Below, piece by piece: positions 4,865 through 5,562 of a stretch of DNA of 5,562 bases. The translations under genes were made by a program, and so were the position numbers. Under the pieces are notes generated by a model. That model was not told where the DNA came from and did no database searches. It saw only the letters and a program-made list of their open reading frames with translations. Numbering within the stretch: position 1 is the stretch's first letter; every line of letters starts with the position of its first letter. Where the stretch lies: NCBI GenBank assembly GCA_048635425.1, contig JAIVYN010000242.1, positions 1-5,562 on the forward strand. Direction: 5' to 3'. The DNA is from NIOZ-UU13 sp048635425 (lineage in GTDB: Bacteria > Planctomycetota > Phycisphaerae > Sedimentisphaerales > Anaerobacaceae).

Positions 4865-4885
4865 AATGCAAAGTGCATTCTTTTT
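4865..4885 (+). terminator. Weak intrinsic terminator after methyltransferase gene
   Basis: AATGCA (4865-4870), loop AAG, TGCATT (4874-4879), then C and T5 (4881-4885). The stem is only 6 bp and AT-rich, but it is placed 6 nt after the stop codon. Confidence 0.5.
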
Positions 4886-4906
4886 AAGGGATTTTTCATA
4901 TTATTT

Positions 4907-4936
4907 TTGACAAGACAGTGGGTAATTTGGTATAAA
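4907..4936 (+). promoter_or_regulatory. Strong predicted extended -10 promoter
   Basis: A consensus TTGACA (4907-4912), 18-nt spacer and TATAAA (4931-4936) preceded by TGG. It has the same geometry as the pseudopilin promoters but lacks their dyad. Start near 4943. It points into a region with only tiny reading frames. Confidence 0.65.
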
Positions 4937-4945
4937 TAACAGTGA

Positions 4946-4968
4946 CGAAGCGAGTGAATTTCGCTTCG
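4946..4968 (+). promoter_or_regulatory. 5'-terminal hairpin of the transcript from the 4907 promoter
   Basis: CGAAGCGA (4946-4953), loop GTGAATT, TCGCTTCG (4961-4968): a perfect 8-bp stem that would sit within a few bases of the RNA 5' end. Such structures can protect transcripts from decay (general knowledge). There is no U-tract, so it is not a terminator. Confidence 0.5.
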
Positions 4969-5014
4969 CATTGTGAGGAGTCTTTGGCACTTTTCGATAT
5001 AAGGAGGAGTTGTT

Positions 5015-5035
5015 ATGCGAGGCACAGGGTTTTAA
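5015..5035 (+). CDS. Six-codon mini-ORF (leader peptide or truncated gene start)
   Basis: ATG CGA GGC ACA GGG TTT TAA encodes MRGTGF. It has an excellent AAGGAGG Shine-Dalgarno (5001-5007) with a 7-nt spacer and lies about 70 nt into the transcript from the 4907 promoter. A 9-bp stem, GCACAGGGT (5022-5030) with ACCTTGTGC (5042-5050, one G-U pair), covers its last codons, with the UAA in the loop. A second ATG at 5039 opens an 18-codon frame ending at 5095. Either a leader peptide with attenuation-like structure, or the surviving start of a gene whose body was lost. I favour the latter because the right end also holds another truncated gene. Confidence 0.35.
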   Translation: MRGTGF

Positions 5036-5095
5036 GTAATGACCTTGTGCTGCGGAATTGAGTTTTTTGCATTTCAATTAATGACCTATATTTAA

Positions 5096-5241
5096 TTATT
5101 GAAGGTGTATAAAATCCACCTTAATGATGCGCCCAGTTTTTGGGGAGTATTATAAAGTAAGAAGAAGTTGCTTTTCGACGTATTTGCTCGACTTCGTTGG
5201 ATTTTTTTGCGAGAAAACTCGCTGATTCCGCCAGAATATTG
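5096..5241. other. Gene-free stretch with small hairpins
   Basis: No supported gene. Small stems are visible: AAGGTG (5102-5107) with CACCTT (5117-5122), and GCGAG-aaaa-CTCGC (5209-5222), the latter preceded rather than followed by a T-run, so it is not a plus-strand terminator. A 32-codon frame from 5127 lacks a Shine-Dalgarno. Confidence 0.5.
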
Positions 5242-5270
5242 TTGATACTGAGATGAAATTACGTTATTAT
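5242..5270 (+). promoter_or_regulatory. Predicted sigma70-type promoter upstream of the terminal chimeric gene
   Basis: TTGATA (5242-5247), 17-nt spacer, TATTAT (5265-5270). Start near 5277, giving a leader of about 100 nt before the ATG at 5377. The word ATTACGTTATT spanning the -10 recurs at 5329-5339. Confidence 0.55.
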
Positions 5271-5376
5271 AAGACTTGAAGCCCGCAGGAGTGTTTCAGT
5301 GAAGTGTATATGGTAAATCCCTGTTTAGATTACGTTATTGTCAACGTCACGTTTTATTTATGAAGGAGGAAGTAAG

Positions 5377-5487
5377 ATGATTAAGATCCAAAGTTTCACT
5401 ATGATTGTTCTTATGCTCTCGGTTGCCAACGCCTGGGGTACGTTGGCTTCAGGATTATTGAGGGCGTACTCTTTATTGTTAGTGTAG
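5377..5487 (+). CDS. Short signal-peptide-like reading frame, start of a chimeric or broken gene
   Basis: A strong AAGGAGG (5363-5369) with 7-nt spacing precedes this ATG. The first ~19 residues (MIKIQSFTMIVLMLSVANA) look like a signal peptide: Lys near the start, a hydrophobic core and a small-x-small ANA cleavage site. From about residue 20 the frame runs through sequence that codes for something else in another frame (see the DUF4386 entry) and stops at TAG 5485-5487, giving only 36 residues. The start signals are good enough that translation is likely, but the product is probably the remnant of a larger secreted protein whose body was replaced. Confidence 0.5.
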   Translation: MIKIQSFTMIVLMLSVANAWGTLASGLLRAYSLLLV

Positions 5488-5562
5488 TCAGCCTACTATC
5501 ACTATTGACATTAAGTCAGGAATTTGTAAAAGCAGGAGCTCCGGATGCTTCCCATTTTCAAA
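5433..5562 (+). pseudogene. 5'-truncated, frameshifted DUF4386-like membrane protein (continues past right edge)
   Basis: In the frame one base behind that of the 5377 start, the sequence reads LGYVGFRIIEGVLF, a hydrophobic segment, and TLSQEFVKAGAPDASHFQ to the window end. From memory this matches the middle of DUF4386 proteins (multi-pass membrane proteins of unknown function), which have (A)LGYVGFRIIEA and LSQEYVKAGAPDAS-like segments. The N-terminal roughly 100 residues of that family are absent: upstream codons in this frame are not DUF4386-like and meet a stop at 5382-5384. One extra C in GCCTGGGG would join the two frames, so a deletion junction or an assembly error at about 5430-5436 are both possible. 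Confidence 0.55.

Noticed and set aside
5209..5222. GCGAG-aaaa-CTCGC hairpin as a terminator
   Set aside because: The T-run precedes the stem on the plus strand, and on the minus strand the stem is followed by A residues, so it fits an intrinsic terminator on neither strand.
5127..5225. 32-codon frame starting MRPVFGEYYK, and an overlapping frame containing TSLDFFARKLADSARI
   Set aside because: No Shine-Dalgarno, no recognised family, and neither connects to a longer frame. They may be decayed coding remnants, but nothing supports this.

Overview
The window looks like accessory, repeat-rich DNA from a Planctomycetota/PVC-type bacterium, most likely Phycisphaerae or Sedimentisphaerales (inference). 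The main evidence is two tandem genes for type II secretion-like pseudopilins with a FTLIELLVVIAIIALL signal, a PAL motif after it and a C-terminal H-X9-DG motif. This combination is strongly amplified in planctomycetes and Lentisphaerae. A third relative of the family runs off the left edge.

Layout. Positions 1-412 (minus strand) hold the first 137 residues of a pseudopilin-like protein with an uncleaved hexa-isoleucine membrane anchor. Positions 413-950 contain no gene, only low-complexity and degenerate repeats. A small DUF2283 gene (952-1164, minus) has its own good promoter. Positions 1260-1426 carry REP-like repeats, including a 37-nt hairpin repeat present twice. Two pseudopilin genes follow on the plus strand (1517-2356 and 2794-3534). 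They are separated by a gene-free, repeat-bearing spacer, and each is preceded by an almost identical promoter-leader cassette of about 92 bp. A 124-bp MITE-like inverted-repeat element (3578-3701) comes next. After it is a lipoprotein (3825-4859) joining a LEA14-like domain to a class I SAM-dependent methyltransferase, with its own promoter and a weak terminator. The right end (4900-5562) has two good sigma70-type promoters and two strong Shine-Dalgarno sites in front of very short reading frames. The second of these is joined out of frame to the middle of a DUF4386-like membrane protein, so the right end looks like decayed or rearranged genes.

How the parts relate. The two pseudopilins share the same promoter, a 7-bp dyad between -35 and -10, and a small leader hairpin, so they are probably co-regulated although each has its own promoter. 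The noncoding cassette is more conserved between the copies (about 92%) than the first roughly 95 nt of coding sequence (about 74%), which is the most interesting signal here. No obvious link ties the methyltransferase lipoprotein or the DUF2283 gene to the pseudopilins. Domain names are from memory of the families; no search was run.
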